Positions 7,919-18,016 are shown, counted from the first letter of the stretch. The stretch: 64,000 bases of DNA from Arcicella lustrica (GCF_034930985.1 NZ_JAYGIM010000004.1:1-64000); one strand, 5' to 3'. The notes: a model not told the origin generated them from the sequence alone. Numbers and translations: made by a program.

Positions 7919-10900
7919 ATGAGCAAAAAACTACTTCTTAGTTTTGTGCTTCTGCTTGCGCTCGTATTTCGAGTAGCTGCACAAGACAGAACTATCACAG
8001 GGAAAGTTACATCTTCCGAAGACGGCTCAGCACTTCCTGGAGTAAGTGTTGGAGTGAAAGGTTCAACCAAAGGTACAGTTACTGCAACTGATGGTTCTTA
8101 TAAAATCAATGCTTCTAGTTCGGCAACATTGGTATTCACATTTGTGGGTTTCAAAAAAACAGAAGTGGCTACAGGCTCAAAATCAATTGTTAATGTTTCT
8201 TTAGTTTCTGAAATTTCAGACCTTGAAGAAGTTGTTGTTGTTGGTTATGGTACTCAGGCTCGTCGTACATTAACAGGTTCACAAGCATCTGTTAAAGGTT
8301 CAGACATTGCAAACATTCCCGTTCAAACATTTGACCGTGCTTTACAAGGACGTGCAGCAGGTGTTCAAATTACTGGTTCAAATGGTGTTCCGGGCGGTCA
8401 AGTACAAGTACGTGTACGTGGTGTAGGTTCAATTAAAGGTGGTACTGATCCATTGTATGTTGTGGATGGTGTTCAAATTAACACTTCTAGTAACTCTGCT
8501 TTTGCTTCTACTAACCCTTTATCATATCTTAATCCGAATGATATTGAAAACATCGAAATCCTAAAAGATGCGGCATCAGCGGCTATTTATGGTGCTTCTG
8601 CGGCAAACGGTGTTGTGTTGGTTACTACCAAAAAAGGTAAAGCTGGAAAAACAAACATCACCTTAGATTATAACACAGGTTATGTTGAACCAACTAAATA
8701 CTTAGATGTTTTGAATACACAAGAGTGGATTCAATTAAGAAGAGAAGCTTTATTCAACCAAACAGGAAATGAAGCAACAGCAAGATCAGGTGCTTTGACG
8801 GGTGTAAGATTAAGTGGTACACTTACAGATGCTGAAATTGCTGCACTTCCTACTTACGATTGGCAAAAAGAAGCCTACCAAAGCGGAAAAACGAATAATT
8901 ATAACTTCTCGATGAATGGCGGTAATGAAAAAACAACTTTCTATTTATCGGGTGCTTACAACCAATCAGACGCCAACATTAGAAACGTTGATTACAAAGG
9001 AGGAAACTTTAGTGCTAAAATTAACAATAAAGTAAGCTCTCATTTGAATGTTGATGCTTCTATCAACTTGAGTTCATTTAATCAAAGTGGTACTTTTGGT
9101 GGTCCAAACGGTGGTAGTTTCTTAGGTTCTCCTGCTTTCTCTTCTCCATTAATTTTACCAATGAACCGTATCTATAATGACGATGGGTCTTACTTCGGAA
9201 CTCCTGCAGAAGGCGGTTTAGCTGGTGTATTGAACCAAAACGTTTTGATGGTAAGCGATTTGAACAAAATCAAATCAAGGACTAATCAAGCAATTGCGTC
9301 ATTAGGTTTAACTTACAAAATTATTGAAGGTTTATCTTTCAGACCTTACGCTAGTTTGGATTACCGCACAATTAACGGTTATAACTTCCAAGACCCACGT
9401 ACTGCAGATGCTTTCAACGTAAAAGGTCGTATTTCTGCTCAACAATTTGAGTTAATCAACTTCTTGACGAATGCTACTTTTATGTATGATAAAGTGATTA
9501 AAACTGACCATAAAATCAGTGCTTTAGCTGGGGTTGAATATCGCCAAAATACGCAAGAAAACTATCAAACAACTGCTGAAGGTATTCCTACTCCACAGTT
9601 TACGACGCAATCATCAGCTGCAAACCCAATTTCGGTATTTAGTTCATGGACAGGTTTCAAAAAAGCTGGTGTGTTCACTCGTTTAAGCTACGATTTCAAA
9701 AACAAGTATTTCTTAGGACTTACTGCTCGTTATGATGGTTCATCAAGATTCGGTTCTGAAAATCTATATGGTTTCTTCCCAGGTGTTTCAGCTGGATGGG
9801 ATATTTCTGGAGAAGATTTCTTAAAAAACAACCCTTCTATCTCTCAATTGAAACTAAGAGCTAGTTATGGTACATTAGGTAACGACCAAATCGGAAACTT
9901 TGATTCAAGAGGTCTATACGGTGGTGGAGTAAACTATAACGGACTTTCTGGTATTTCTCCTACCAGTTTAAGTAATGCTTCTTTGAGATGGGAAAGAAAC
10001 ACTACTGCTAACTTTGCTTTAGACTATGGTTTCTTCAACAGCCGTGTACAAGGTTCTATTGAATACTTTGTTCGTACAAGTACTGATTTATTGCTAGATC
10101 AACCTGTTCCTCAAACAAGTGGTTTTAGTACTATCTCTAACAACTTAGGAGGTATGCAGAATAAAGGTCTTGAATTTAGTATCAAAACTACTAACATTGA
10201 TAAAGGAGGTTTCAGATGGACTACTGATTTTAACATCACGAAAATTGATAACAAAATCACAACACTTTATGATACTTTAACTACTTTGCCTGGTCGTGCA
10301 GTGGATGAGCAAATTAAAATCGGTCATTCTTTCAACTCTATTTATGTAGCAGAATATGCAGGTGTAAATCCAGCAACTGGTCGTGCTATGTGGTATGATA
10401 ATGCTGGTAATATTATTTATCGTATTGCTGGTAATGTTGATTCATATTCAAAAATTATTGGTAGTCAAATCCCTAACTTATTTGGTGGTTTTACCAACGA
10501 TTTCTCTTATAAAGGATTTGACTTGAACGTGTTGTTCACCTATGAGTATGGCCGTACAGCATTAAATAACCAATCATCTTTCATGTTTGAAAACGGTGGA
10601 CGTTTATTCAACACACTACGTTCAGTATATGAAACTCGCTGGACAACTCCGGGACAAATTACAAGTACCCCTAGACCAATTAATGGTAATACCGAAACGC
10701 TTGGTTCAGGTGTCACTAGTAGCCTTGGTTCAAGATTATATGAAGATGCTTCATACATTCGTTTAAAAACTATTTCGTTAGGTTACAATGTTCCAAAAGC
10801 TACTGTTAGCAAATTTGGATTAGCTTCTGCAAGAATCTACTTACAAGCTTATAACTTATATACTTGGACAAAATGGTCAGGTTTTGATGCTGAATGGGCT

Positions 10901-10975
10901 AACTTAGGAAACGGAAATAGTGGTGTTGTTCCTCAACCACGTGTTGTAACCGCAGGTGTTAAATTAGGATTCTAG
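7919..10975 (+). CDS. SusC/RagA-family TonB-dependent outer membrane receptor
   Basis: 1018 aa. Signal peptide (to VAAQ), then a carboxypeptidase-regulatory-like beta-sandwich (residues ~25-100, GKVTSSEDGSALPGVSVGVK), a TonB-interacting segment (EEVVVVGYGTQ, ~105), the plug domain (~115-220, ending DAASAAIYGASAANGVVLVTTKKG) and a 22-strand barrel ending in the aromatic ..GVKLGF. It has no STN domain, so it is not wired to an anti-sigma factor, unlike the second SusC here. It imports an oligomeric nutrient across the outer membrane together with the downstream SusD. No glycosidase or peptidase gene lies beside it, so the substrate cannot be inferred. Confidence 0.95.
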   Translation: MSKKLLLSFVLLLALVFRVAAQDRTITGKVTSSEDGSALPGVSVGVKGSTKGTVTATDGSYKINASSSATLVFTFVGFKKTEVATGSKSIVNVSLVSEISDLEEVVVVGYGTQARRTLTGSQASVKGSDIANIPVQTFDRALQGRAAGVQITGSNGVPGGQVQVRVRGVGSIKGGTDPLYVVDGVQINTSSNSAFASTNPLSYLNPNDIENIEILKDAASAAIYGASAANGVVLVTTKKGKAGKTNITLDYNTGYVEPTKYLDVLNTQEWIQLRREALFNQTGNEATARSGALTGVRLSGTLTDAEIAALPTYDWQKEAYQSGKTNNYNFSMNGGNEKTTFYLSGAYNQSDANIRNVDYKGGNFSAKINNKVSSHLNVDASINLSSFNQSGTFGGPNGGSFLGSPAFSSPLILPMNRIYNDDGSYFGTPAEGGLAGVLNQNVLMVSDLNKIKSRTNQAIASLGLTYKIIEGLSFRPYASLDYRTINGYNFQDPRTADAFNVKGRISAQQFELINFLTNATFMYDKVIKTDHKISALAGVEYRQNTQENYQTTAEGIPTPQFTTQSSAANPISVFSSWTGFKKAGVFTRLSYDFKNKYFLGLTARYDGSSRFGSENLYGFFPGVSAGWDISGEDFLKNNPSISQLKLRASYGTLGNDQIGNFDSRGLYGGGVNYNGLSGISPTSLSNASLRWERNTTANFALDYGFFNSRVQGSIEYFVRTSTDLLLDQPVPQTSGFSTISNNLGGMQNKGLEFSIKTTNIDKGGFRWTTDFNITKIDNKITTLYDTLTTLPGRAVDEQIKIGHSFNSIYVAEYAGVNPATGRAMWYDNAGNIIYRIAGNVDSYSKIIGSQIPNLFGGFTNDFSYKGFDLNVLFTYEYGRTALNNQSSFMFENGGRLFNTLRSVYETRWTTPGQITSTPRPINGNTETLGSGVTSSLGSRLYEDASYIRLKTISLGYNVPKATVSKFGLASARIYLQAYNLYTWTKWSGFDAEWANLGNGNSGVVPQPRVVTAGVKLGF

Positions 10976-11023
10976 GCTTATAAACGAAACCCTGTTTTTA
11001 GAAACATTTAAAGAGAAAATCAA

Positions 11024-12454
11024 ATGAAATTAAAAAATATATTTAAACCGCTTGCACTTGGCTTAGTACTAACTGCAAGTTCATGTAGTGATCTTTTGGA
11101 TGTGCAACCACGTCAATCAATTGATTCTGCTACGGCACTTACTAGCGAAGACGCTATCCGTGCCGCTGTTAATGGTGTGTATGATGTATTGCAATCAACA
11201 TTCCTCTATGGGCGTGATTTGGTTGCTATTCCTGAAGCACTGGCAGATAATGGACGTGCTACCAATAAGTCTGGTCGTTTAGTTGCTGAATACCAGAACC
11301 AAGCTACCAATGCACACTTCCAAATTTGGGAAAGAGCATATAATGCCATCAACCAATTAAACTTGATTTTAGAAGCACTTCCTAAAGCTACAGCTGTTCC
11401 AGTAGCAACTAGAGATTCATTTGAAGGACAAGCTTCTATGCTAAGAGCTTTACTTTATTTTGAGTTAGCTCGTTGCTATGGTTATGAACCAAAAGTAGTA
11501 GTAACTCAATCTGATAGAGGAACAGTACCACTTCATAAAAAAGGAGTGTTGGATCTTTCTCAAATTGAGAGATTACCACGTGCTACTATTGCTGAAACTT
11601 ATGATTTCATTTATTCAGATTTAACAAATGCAATAGCTAAATTATCTACAGTAACACTTTCAACAGCTTATGCTAACAAAGGTGCTGCAAATGCTCTTTT
11701 CTCAAGAGTAGCATTGTATCGTGGAGATTATGAAAATGCTATTAAGTATGCAAATGCTGCATTGGCTTCGGGTATTGGTAAATTCCAAACTAAAGATGCT
11801 TATGTTGGTGCATGGCGTGTAGCAAATCACCCAGAATCGATGTTTGAAATTGTATATCAAACTAACGAGAATATTGGTGTGAATACTTCATTACAAACTA
11901 CTTATACTACTTTAGTACAATTAGGAAATACTGCTACTACTGGTGGTTTCGGCGACTTAGTTCCAACAGCTGCTTTATTAGCTGCCTTTGAACCAGGTGA
12001 TGTAAGACGTAATTTGTACGAAAGAGGAACAGCTGGTAGAGGTACTGCTGAAATTGAATGTACTAAATTCTTCGGTAGAAGTGGTGCAGTTAACTTAGAT
12101 AACATTCCTGTTATTCGTATCTCTGAAATGTATTTGAACCGTGCTGAAGCTTATGCCCTTACAGGAAAAGAAACTGAAGCTTTGGCTGATGTTAATACTA
12201 TCCGTACTCGTGCTGGTTTAGAAGCAAAAACAGGTTTAACTGGACAAGCTTTAATTAATGAAATTGCGAATCAAAGACGTATTGAGTTTGCATTTGAAGG
12301 ACATCGTTTCTTTGATTTGAAACGTCGTGGACAAGATATTATCAAAGATGCTCCTGCTCAAAATCTTGCTTACACAGATTTCCGTATTTTATCATTTATT
12401 CCAAACCGTGAAATTCAAGCAAATTCTAACTTGAAACAAAACGTTGGATATTAA
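11024..12454 (+). CDS. SusD/RagB-family surface lipoprotein
   Basis: 476 aa lipoprotein: the lipobox gives Cys21 (LTASSC-SD), followed by the family-typical LLDVQPRQSID. Residues ~90-160 and ~220-260 carry the helical TPR-like scaffold; the C-terminus has the conserved RTRAGL, IANQRRIEFAFEGHRFFDLKRRG and closing IPNREIQANSNLKQN. It is the lid and glycan- or ligand-binding partner of the SusC barrel on the cell surface. It starts 48 bp after susC and is clearly in the same transcript. Confidence 0.95.
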   Translation: MKLKNIFKPLALGLVLTASSCSDLLDVQPRQSIDSATALTSEDAIRAAVNGVYDVLQSTFLYGRDLVAIPEALADNGRATNKSGRLVAEYQNQATNAHFQIWERAYNAINQLNLILEALPKATAVPVATRDSFEGQASMLRALLYFELARCYGYEPKVVVTQSDRGTVPLHKKGVLDLSQIERLPRATIAETYDFIYSDLTNAIAKLSTVTLSTAYANKGAANALFSRVALYRGDYENAIKYANAALASGIGKFQTKDAYVGAWRVANHPESMFEIVYQTNENIGVNTSLQTTYTTLVQLGNTATTGGFGDLVPTAALLAAFEPGDVRRNLYERGTAGRGTAEIECTKFFGRSGAVNLDNIPVIRISEMYLNRAEAYALTGKETEALADVNTIRTRAGLEAKTGLTGQALINEIANQRRIEFAFEGHRFFDLKRRGQDIIKDAPAQNLAYTDFRILSFIPNREIQANSNLKQNVGY

Positions 12455-12481
12455 TATTTTCAATATTTAAAGAAATTTCAG

Positions 12482-12958
12482 ATGAAAAGAATAATCAATA
12501 TATCATTGCTTTTACTTGTCATGACTTCTTTATTTTCATGTTTTGATGAAAATAAACCACTCTTCGACAAAGTAACACTTGTAGAGTTTCAAGATGCTAT
12601 TGTTAACTCTCCAGCTTTAGGAAAAACATTTCCTTTATTAGCTTCTACCAATGCTGTGCAAACTAAAACATTAAGAATCAACTTAGTGGGTGCACAACGT
12701 GAGACAGAGTCAGTAATCAAATTTTCAGTCGATCCAACTGAAACTACTGCTATTGCGGGTACTCACTACGATTTAGCAGGCGCTACTACCATTACAATTC
12801 CAGCAAAATCTAGCTTTGGTGAATTAAAAGTAAATATCTTAAAAGCTCCTGCTCAGCCTAATCAAACAGCGACTGTAGTTTTTGTTTTAGAAGGAAACGG
12901 AACAGATATTAGCCCAAATGCTAATTACAAAAAAGTAGGGTATAGAATTACTTTATAG
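12482..12958 (+). CDS. Small surface lipoprotein, third gene of the SusCD operon
   Basis: 158 aa. The signal peptide ends in a lipobox with Cys20 (SLFSC-FDE). The rest is a single beta-sandwich-like domain with the pattern IKFSVDPTETTAIAGTHY and ITIPAKSSFGELKVNI, similar to the Calx-beta/DUF4843-like modules that often follow SusD. It probably sits on the surface with SusCD and may bind the same ligand, which is inference. It starts 27 bp after SusD and is followed at once by a strong terminator, so it is the last gene of the operon. Confidence 0.75.
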   Translation: MKRIINISLLLLVMTSLFSCFDENKPLFDKVTLVEFQDAIVNSPALGKTFPLLASTNAVQTKTLRINLVGAQRETESVIKFSVDPTETTAIAGTHYDLAGATTITIPAKSSFGELKVNILKAPAQPNQTATVVFVLEGNGTDISPNANYKKVGYRITL

Positions 12959-12978
12959 TTTAATGCTTTTCTTATTTT

Positions 12979-13017
12979 AAAAAAAGCCTTCTTGGAAATT
13001 CCGAGAAGGCTTTTTTT
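12979..13017. terminator. Strong bidirectional terminator
   Basis: AAAAAAAGCCTTCTTGG (12979-12995) pairs with CCGAGAAGGCTTTTTTT (13001-13017) around a 5-nt loop, one G.U pair. It has T-tracts in both directions and serves both the SusCD operon (+) and the DUF4349 gene (-) whose stop is at 13019. Confidence 0.9.
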
Positions 13018-13018
13018 C

Positions 13019-13915
13019 TTAAACTTTTGAAGTTTTGAAATACACTTTGTAAAGCCAATATCCGCACAAAGCAAGCAACATAAACATCCAAAGTTTTGTA
13101 ACAAATATTAATACTTCTTCAAAAAGAAACCATCCTGTTCGCACACTTTGCCAGATTCTAAGAAAGAGATTAGGTTGATAAGCAAAAGGGTTTTCCATAT
13201 TAGGAAGCATTTCTACAGTATTAGTAACAGGTTGATACAATTCAACAGTGAGCGTACTGTAATTTACTTGGTCGTTCAAGCTCATTGTTTGTACTTTATT
13301 GTTATCGGCTTGAGTCTGATAATCTAATAATTTCTCTTCTGACGCTGTGGTTTCTACCAACTTTTTACCTTTCTGTTCAATCTCTTTTTCAAAACGATTT
13401 TCAAATTTTGAGAAGCGTTTCTTACGCAAATCGCTTGCAATTAACGAAAAACTTACATCATCCGCAGCAATTCTTTTACGCTCTACAAATGTCATTACTG
13501 GTTGAATTTCTCTCAGTACTTTATCAAAGTATTGATTCGGGATTCTCATCGTAATTTGGTTCGTGATTTCATAGGCTTTGTTATGTAAAACCGAATCTTC
13601 GCTTATTTCTACTTCATTGGTTTTAATTACATTGGTTAATAGCTCTGCTTCGGTTATAAATCCTTCATACTTTTCTGCAATGTCTTCAATCTTGTTAGTA
13701 GCTTCTTGTACATTTTTTACTTTAAACCTCAAATCAGCCGTTTTAATAAATTTCCTTTTTTCAAAGGGTTCCAAGCTAGTTGTGGTACCATTAACTGCTA
13801 AAGAATCAGACATTTCTATTAAGTCTGTCGTTTCAGCTTTTTGCTCAGAACAACCCGTAAACATAAGCATTGCATAAATTGCAATGATAGAAAGAGAGAA
13901 TTGGTAAGTTTTCAT
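13019..13915 (-). CDS. DUF4349-domain membrane lipoprotein
   Basis: 298 aa. Lipobox Cys22 (LMFTGC-SEQ). Residues ~55-240 match the DUF4349 pattern: KTADLRFKVKNVQEATNKIEDIAEKYEGFI at the start, a central coiled-coil helix (~165-205, rich in Lys/Glu), and VNYSTLTVELYQP at the end. Residues ~265-290 form a transmembrane helix (KLWMFMLLALCGYWLYKVYF). Such proteins have an extracytoplasmic domain anchored to the inner membrane; function is unknown. Monocistronic, ending at the shared terminator 12979-13017. Confidence 0.8.
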   Translation of the reverse strand: MKTYQFSLSIIAIYAMLMFTGCSEQKAETTDLIEMSDSLAVNGTTTSLEPFEKRKFIKTADLRFKVKNVQEATNKIEDIAEKYEGFITEAELLTNVIKTNEVEISEDSVLHNKAYEITNQITMRIPNQYFDKVLREIQPVMTFVERKRIAADDVSFSLIASDLRKKRFSKFENRFEKEIEQKGKKLVETTASEEKLLDYQTQADNNKVQTMSLNDQVNYSTLTVELYQPVTNTVEMLPNMENPFAYQPNLFLRIWQSVRTGWFLFEEVLIFVTKLWMFMLLALCGYWLYKVYFKTSKV

Positions 13916-14032
13916 TGCTTGTGAAGGTTTTAGTTTTTAATGAAACGAACTCAATCCATCAAGTATTATTAATAATTAAAAACTTATTAAAATAAACTTA
14001 AAAACTTATTAAAATATATTTTTAATCATAAA

Positions 14033-14069
14033 AAAACCTCAAGCTTAGATGAACTAAACTTGAGGTTTT
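14033..14069 (-). terminator. Terminator of the KAS III-like gene
   Basis: AAAACCTCAAG (14033-14043) and CTTGAGGTTTT (14059-14069) form an 11-bp stem; on the minus strand it is followed by a T-run. It lies 25 bp past the stop of the 3-oxoacyl synthase. The adjacent 13978-14017 contains a direct repeat of AACTTATTAAAAT. Confidence 0.85.
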
Positions 14070-14093
14070 CTATTAATATTATTCAATAAAAAT

Positions 14094-15038
14094 CTAAATC
14101 GTAATCAACATTGCTCCATAAGAATATCCACCACCGAATACTGTTACAATGATATTTTCTCCTTTTTTGAATTCTGTTTTGTGTTCATCTAAAACAATAG
14201 CACAACCCGCACAACCAGTATTACCTAAGTACTGAATATTAGAAAGCATAATATCTTCTGAAACTCCTAAAGTACCAGCAACGTTTTTAGAAATTCTAAG
14301 ATTTGCTTGGTGCGGTGCGATATAAGCAACATCTTTAATCGTTAAATTATTTCTTTCAAGAATCTTTAAACTTGCCTTTGGCATATAAGTACATGCGTTA
14401 ATAAACACATCTTTACCATAAGGCATCACTAAACCTTTCTGATTTAATTTCAATGTAACACTTTCAGATGCTTTTCCTACATTGGCTGCACCACCAGTTA
14501 ATAAATCTTTAATTTCCCAGTTACTTTCTCCGAAACTTTCTTTTGAAATTGAAACCACTACGGCTCCGTCTCCCCAAAGATGACCTGCTTTTGTATCGTC
14601 TTCGTTATTATAAGCTGTATTATGTTCTGAAGCTACTACTAATGCTTTTGTTGCTTTTCCTGTTGCAAAATATCCTTGAACAATTTCAATGGCATTTAAT
14701 AAAGATGAACAAGCTGAGGAAATCGTAACTACTGGAATTTCACTAACATCGATATGGTGTTGAATTGAATGTGCTAAAGTAAAAATACTGTCATAAGGAG
14801 TATAAGTAGCACCGATAATTAAATCAACTTCAGAAATATCATAAGGTAAACTCGCTTTAATTTTATCGACTGCCTGAATTGCCATTGTATGCGTATTCTC
14901 ATCGGCTGATGCTTTACGACGTTGGCGAATGCCAGTACGTTCGGTAATCCAGTCGTCAGTTAATCCATTTAATTCTTCAAAATAAGCATTGGTAATAATT
15001 TGTTCGGGCAAATAACTTGCTATAGCGTTTATAAACAT
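14094..15038 (-). CDS. Beta-ketoacyl-ACP synthase III-like condensing enzyme
   Basis: 314 aa, normal for the FabH family, which condenses an acyl-CoA with malonyl-ACP to start fatty-acid chains. The catalytic triad is present: Cys110 (ISSACSS), His243 (APHQANLRI) and Asn273 (YLGNTGCAG). N-terminal WITERTGIRQRR is also typical. It is not in a fatty-acid gene cluster (no plsX, rpmF or acpP nearby), so it may be a secondary FabH paralogue that uses a special primer rather than the housekeeping enzyme. It has its own terminator and a ~350-bp upstream gap. Confidence 0.85.
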   Translation of the reverse strand: MFINAIASYLPEQIITNAYFEELNGLTDDWITERTGIRQRRKASADENTHTMAIQAVDKIKASLPYDISEVDLIIGATYTPYDSIFTLAHSIQHHIDVSEIPVVTISSACSSLLNAIEIVQGYFATGKATKALVVASEHNTAYNNEDDTKAGHLWGDGAVVVSISKESFGESNWEIKDLLTGGAANVGKASESVTLKLNQKGLVMPYGKDVFINACTYMPKASLKILERNNLTIKDVAYIAPHQANLRISKNVAGTLGVSEDIMLSNIQYLGNTGCAGCAIVLDEHKTEFKKGENIIVTVFGGGYSYGAMLITI

Positions 15039-15396
15039 TTGGGTTATTTTGGTCTTTTCTTGTAAATGTCAACGTAATCTCCTGACAATGAACTTGGTAT
15101 AACTTTATGAGTATCCCGATTTCATTGACGACCACAAAAAATTAAATTTTGGGTCTAAATCTAATACAAAGGAACTCAATGTTTTTTCATAGTACAACAA
15201 TTTATTAGAAATAAACAATTATTACTTAATAAAGTCCTGTATTTTTTTGTACTATTTCCATGTTTTTTGGATAAATCCCATAAAAGTAAAGCTAAATACT
15301 AAATTCAACAAATTTTAGCGAAGGGAAGTCAAAAATTACGATTCTATCCTAAAAATGATATTCGTCATTTCAATAAGATTGATATTCATCAATCTT
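15039..15396. other. Intergenic region with a perfect 9-bp hairpin
   Basis: No ORF is credible here. AAGATTGAT-ATTC-ATCAATCTT (15375-15396) abuts the stop codon of the DEAD-box gene at 15397 and may protect its 3' end; no T-run follows on the minus strand. The rest would hold the promoter of the KAS III-like gene. Confidence 0.45.
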
Positions 15397-16656
15397 CTAT
15401 CTTACTTCTGCCTTTTTCTTGAACCAAACTTTTTTACTTTTATTACTTACTTCATCTGACTTACCATGTACTTTCTGAGAAACATGAGGTTTTGTTGGAC
15501 TTGGAATTGGAGCCACATTACTCTTTTTAAAATCATGGTCTTCAATCACAGGAATATTCTTGGCAATCAATTTCTGAATGTCTCTTAAAAAATTCTTTTC
15601 TTCCGAATCACAGAAAGAAAATGCCGTTCCGTTTGCTCCTGCCCTTCCAGTACGACCAATTCTATGCACATAAGTTTCAGGAATATTCGGAATATCAAAA
15701 TTGATTACATAAGCCAGATTATCCACATCAATTCCTCTAGCGGCAATGTCAGTAGCAACCAATACTCTAGTCGTTTTACTTTTGAAATTATCTAAAGCTC
15801 GCTGACGAGCATTCTGTGCTTTATTTCCATGAATTGCTTCAGCTTTGATGTCGTTTTTCGCCAAAACTTTCACCACTTTATCCGCTCCGTGTTTGGTACG
15901 AGTAAATACTAAAACAGTTTCGATAGATTTGTCTTTCAAAATATCCATCAACAAAGCATTTTTCTGGTCTTTTTCCACAAAATAGACCGCTTGTTTGATG
16001 GTATCTGCCGTAGATGAAACGGGTGTTACTTCTACTTTTACAGGCTTGTATAAAATATTATCCGCCAATTTCTGAATTTCAGGAGGCATCGTTGCCGAGA
16101 AAAATAACGACTGACGTTTACTTGGTAAAAAAGTAAGGATTTTCTTGATATCATGCACAAAACCCATATCTAACATACGGTCGGCTTCGTCCAAAATAAA
16201 AATCTGAATTTCTTTTAATGAAATAAATCGCTGATTGATTAAATCTAATAATCTACCCGGTGTGGCTACCAAAACATCTACGCCATCTTGCAAAATATCT
16301 GTCTGACGTCCTTGCTTTACTCCACCAAAAATTACAGTATGTTTAAGTCCCGTAAATCTTCCATAAGCTTTAAAACTTTCGTCTATTTGAATAGCCAATT
16401 CACGAGTTGGCGTAACGATTAAGGCTTTGATACTTCTTTTTCCACGATGTTGAACAGGATTTTGGCACAACAATTGAATCGTCGGAATGGCAAAAGCTGC
16501 TGTTTTTCCTGTACCGGTTTGGGCAACTCCTAGCAAATCTTTTCCTTGAAGTATTGTTGGAATCGCTTGGGCTTGAATAGGTGTTGGCGTACTGTAACCT
16601 TCCTCAGCTAATGCTTTTTGGATAGGTTCAATTAAATTTAATGATTGAAATGACAT
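15397..16656 (-). CDS. rhlE: DEAD-box RNA helicase, RhlE type
   Basis: 419 aa. ATP-dependent RNA unwinding in the cytoplasm (ribosome assembly, RNA decay, cold). Motifs in order: Q motif (TPTPIQAQAIP, ~20), motif I AQTGTGKTAAF (~45), PTRELA, motif II DEADRMLDMGF (~155), motif III SATMP, then RecA domain 2 with VFTRTKHGAD, ATDIAARGID and HRIGRTGRAG. A short basic tail (residues ~385-419) is RhlE-like and probably binds RNA. 'RhlE' is a subfamily-level call. The neighbour upstream on the same strand is a second DEAD-box gene 129 bp away. Confidence 0.9.
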   Translation of the reverse strand: MSFQSLNLIEPIQKALAEEGYSTPTPIQAQAIPTILQGKDLLGVAQTGTGKTAAFAIPTIQLLCQNPVQHRGKRSIKALIVTPTRELAIQIDESFKAYGRFTGLKHTVIFGGVKQGRQTDILQDGVDVLVATPGRLLDLINQRFISLKEIQIFILDEADRMLDMGFVHDIKKILTFLPSKRQSLFFSATMPPEIQKLADNILYKPVKVEVTPVSSTADTIKQAVYFVEKDQKNALLMDILKDKSIETVLVFTRTKHGADKVVKVLAKNDIKAEAIHGNKAQNARQRALDNFKSKTTRVLVATDIAARGIDVDNLAYVINFDIPNIPETYVHRIGRTGRAGANGTAFSFCDSEEKNFLRDIQKLIAKNIPVIEDHDFKKSNVAPIPSPTKPHVSQKVHGKSDEVSNKSKKVWFKKKAEVR

Positions 16657-16785
16657 GAGGATGTTGTTAAAAACGAAAAGGTTTTAATATGTAAAACGAA
16701 CATATAAAACACTAAAAATCAAATAATTGCTTATTATTAATAAGCGAAAAAACTACCATTTATTGTGTGTAAGATGGTAATTATA

Positions 16786-17898
16786 CTATAATTTTCTAAA
16801 TGAGATATTCAATAATTTAGAAAACTCTGAAATCCTTTTTACTTCATTCTGACTTACAAAACAGATTGAAATCCCTCTTTTCCCAGCTCTGGCCGTTCTA
16901 CCACTTCGGTGAGTATAATATTCGGGTTGGTCTGGCAATTGATAGTGAATTACATAAGCCAAATCGTCCACATCAATACCTCTTGCAGAAATATCCGTGG
17001 CAACCAATATTTTCAATTTATGATTCTTGAAAGCACGCATTACTTTGTCTCTTTCACTCTGTTGCAAATCGCCATGAATAGCATCTACTGCTATATTTTT
17101 ACTGACTAACTGTTTCGTTAGCGTTTGAACAGCCGCTTTTGTTCTACAAAAAATAATACCTGTAGAAGCACCCATCGTTTTTAAAAACTGCATCACAAAA
17201 TCAAACTTCTCTTTTTCTTCACACACACAAAACTGATGTTCAATTAAATTGTTCACCACTTCGCTTTTACTTACTTGAATGGTATGTGTATTTTTAGACA
17301 TGTAAGTATCCACCAATTTCTGCAAAGCGCTTGGCAAAGTAGCCGAAAACAACCATTTTGAGCCATCATGAGGCGTTTGTCTGAGAATATTATCTAATTC
17401 ATCTTTAAAACCCATGCTCAACATTTCGTCGGCTTCGTCCAAAATCAAGGTCTTAACGGCACTCAAATCCACGGCTTTTCTAGCCAACAAATCAATTAAT
17501 CTGCCGGGCGTGGCTACAATAATCTGAGTTGGCTTTGATAATGCTCTTAATTGAATATCTATTTTTTCACCTCCATAAACCGCTTCAACAAATATTTTTT
17601 CTGGAGCATACTTTGTCAGTTTAAACAAATGCTTGGCTATTTGTTGACAAAGTTCACGAGTTGGTGCTAAGATTAACGCTTGTACTTCTTTTGATTTAGG
17701 ATTTACTTTCATCAAAAGTGGCAAACCAAAAGCAGCAGTTTTACCTGTTCCTGTTTGTGCTTGTCCAATAAAATCGTTTTGATTTTTTAATAAGTAAGGA
17801 ATTGCTTTTTCCTGTATTTCAGAAGGCTTATTGATATTCAGTTCAGTCAATGCTTGGATGAAATGTTCTGATACGCCTAATTGCTTGAATGTTGCCAA
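16786..17898 (-). CDS. DEAD-box RNA helicase, short form
   Basis: 370 aa, a bare two-RecA-domain core without the basic tail of its neighbour. Motifs: KPSEIQEKAIP, AQTGTGKTAAFGLP, APTRELC, LDEADEMLSMGF, FSATLPS, CRTKAAVQ, ATDISARGID and HRSGRTARAGKRG. The HRSGRTARAG form and the EADEMLSMGF motif resemble the CshA/DeaD/DbpA side of the family, but the usual C-terminal RNA-binding domain is missing: the protein stops soon after motif VI (ISFRKL). It may be a natural core-only helicase or a truncated DbpA-like protein. Confidence 0.85.
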   Translation of the reverse strand: MATFKQLGVSEHFIQALTELNINKPSEIQEKAIPYLLKNQNDFIGQAQTGTGKTAAFGLPLLMKVNPKSKEVQALILAPTRELCQQIAKHLFKLTKYAPEKIFVEAVYGGEKIDIQLRALSKPTQIIVATPGRLIDLLARKAVDLSAVKTLILDEADEMLSMGFKDELDNILRQTPHDGSKWLFSATLPSALQKLVDTYMSKNTHTIQVSKSEVVNNLIEHQFCVCEEKEKFDFVMQFLKTMGASTGIIFCRTKAAVQTLTKQLVSKNIAVDAIHGDLQQSERDKVMRAFKNHKLKILVATDISARGIDVDDLAYVIHYQLPDQPEYYTHRSGRTARAGKRGISICFVSQNEVKRISEFSKLLNISFRKL

Positions 17899-17964
17899 AA
17901 TTGTATTTTTTTATTCACAAAGGTAAGGAATTATTAATGAAGAAGCTCTTTGATGAGCGATGAT

Positions 17965-18002
17965 ACAAAAAAGGCTACAAGTTTAGTTACTCATAGCCTT
18001 TG
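17965..18002 (-). terminator. Terminator of tsaD
   Basis: AAAGGCTA (17971-17978) pairs with TAGCCTTT (17995-18002). On the minus strand the stem is followed by T6, 15 bp past the tsaD stop. It separates tsaD from the DEAD-box gene that starts at 17898. Confidence 0.75.
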
Positions 18003-18016
18003 ATTTTTCTTGAAAA

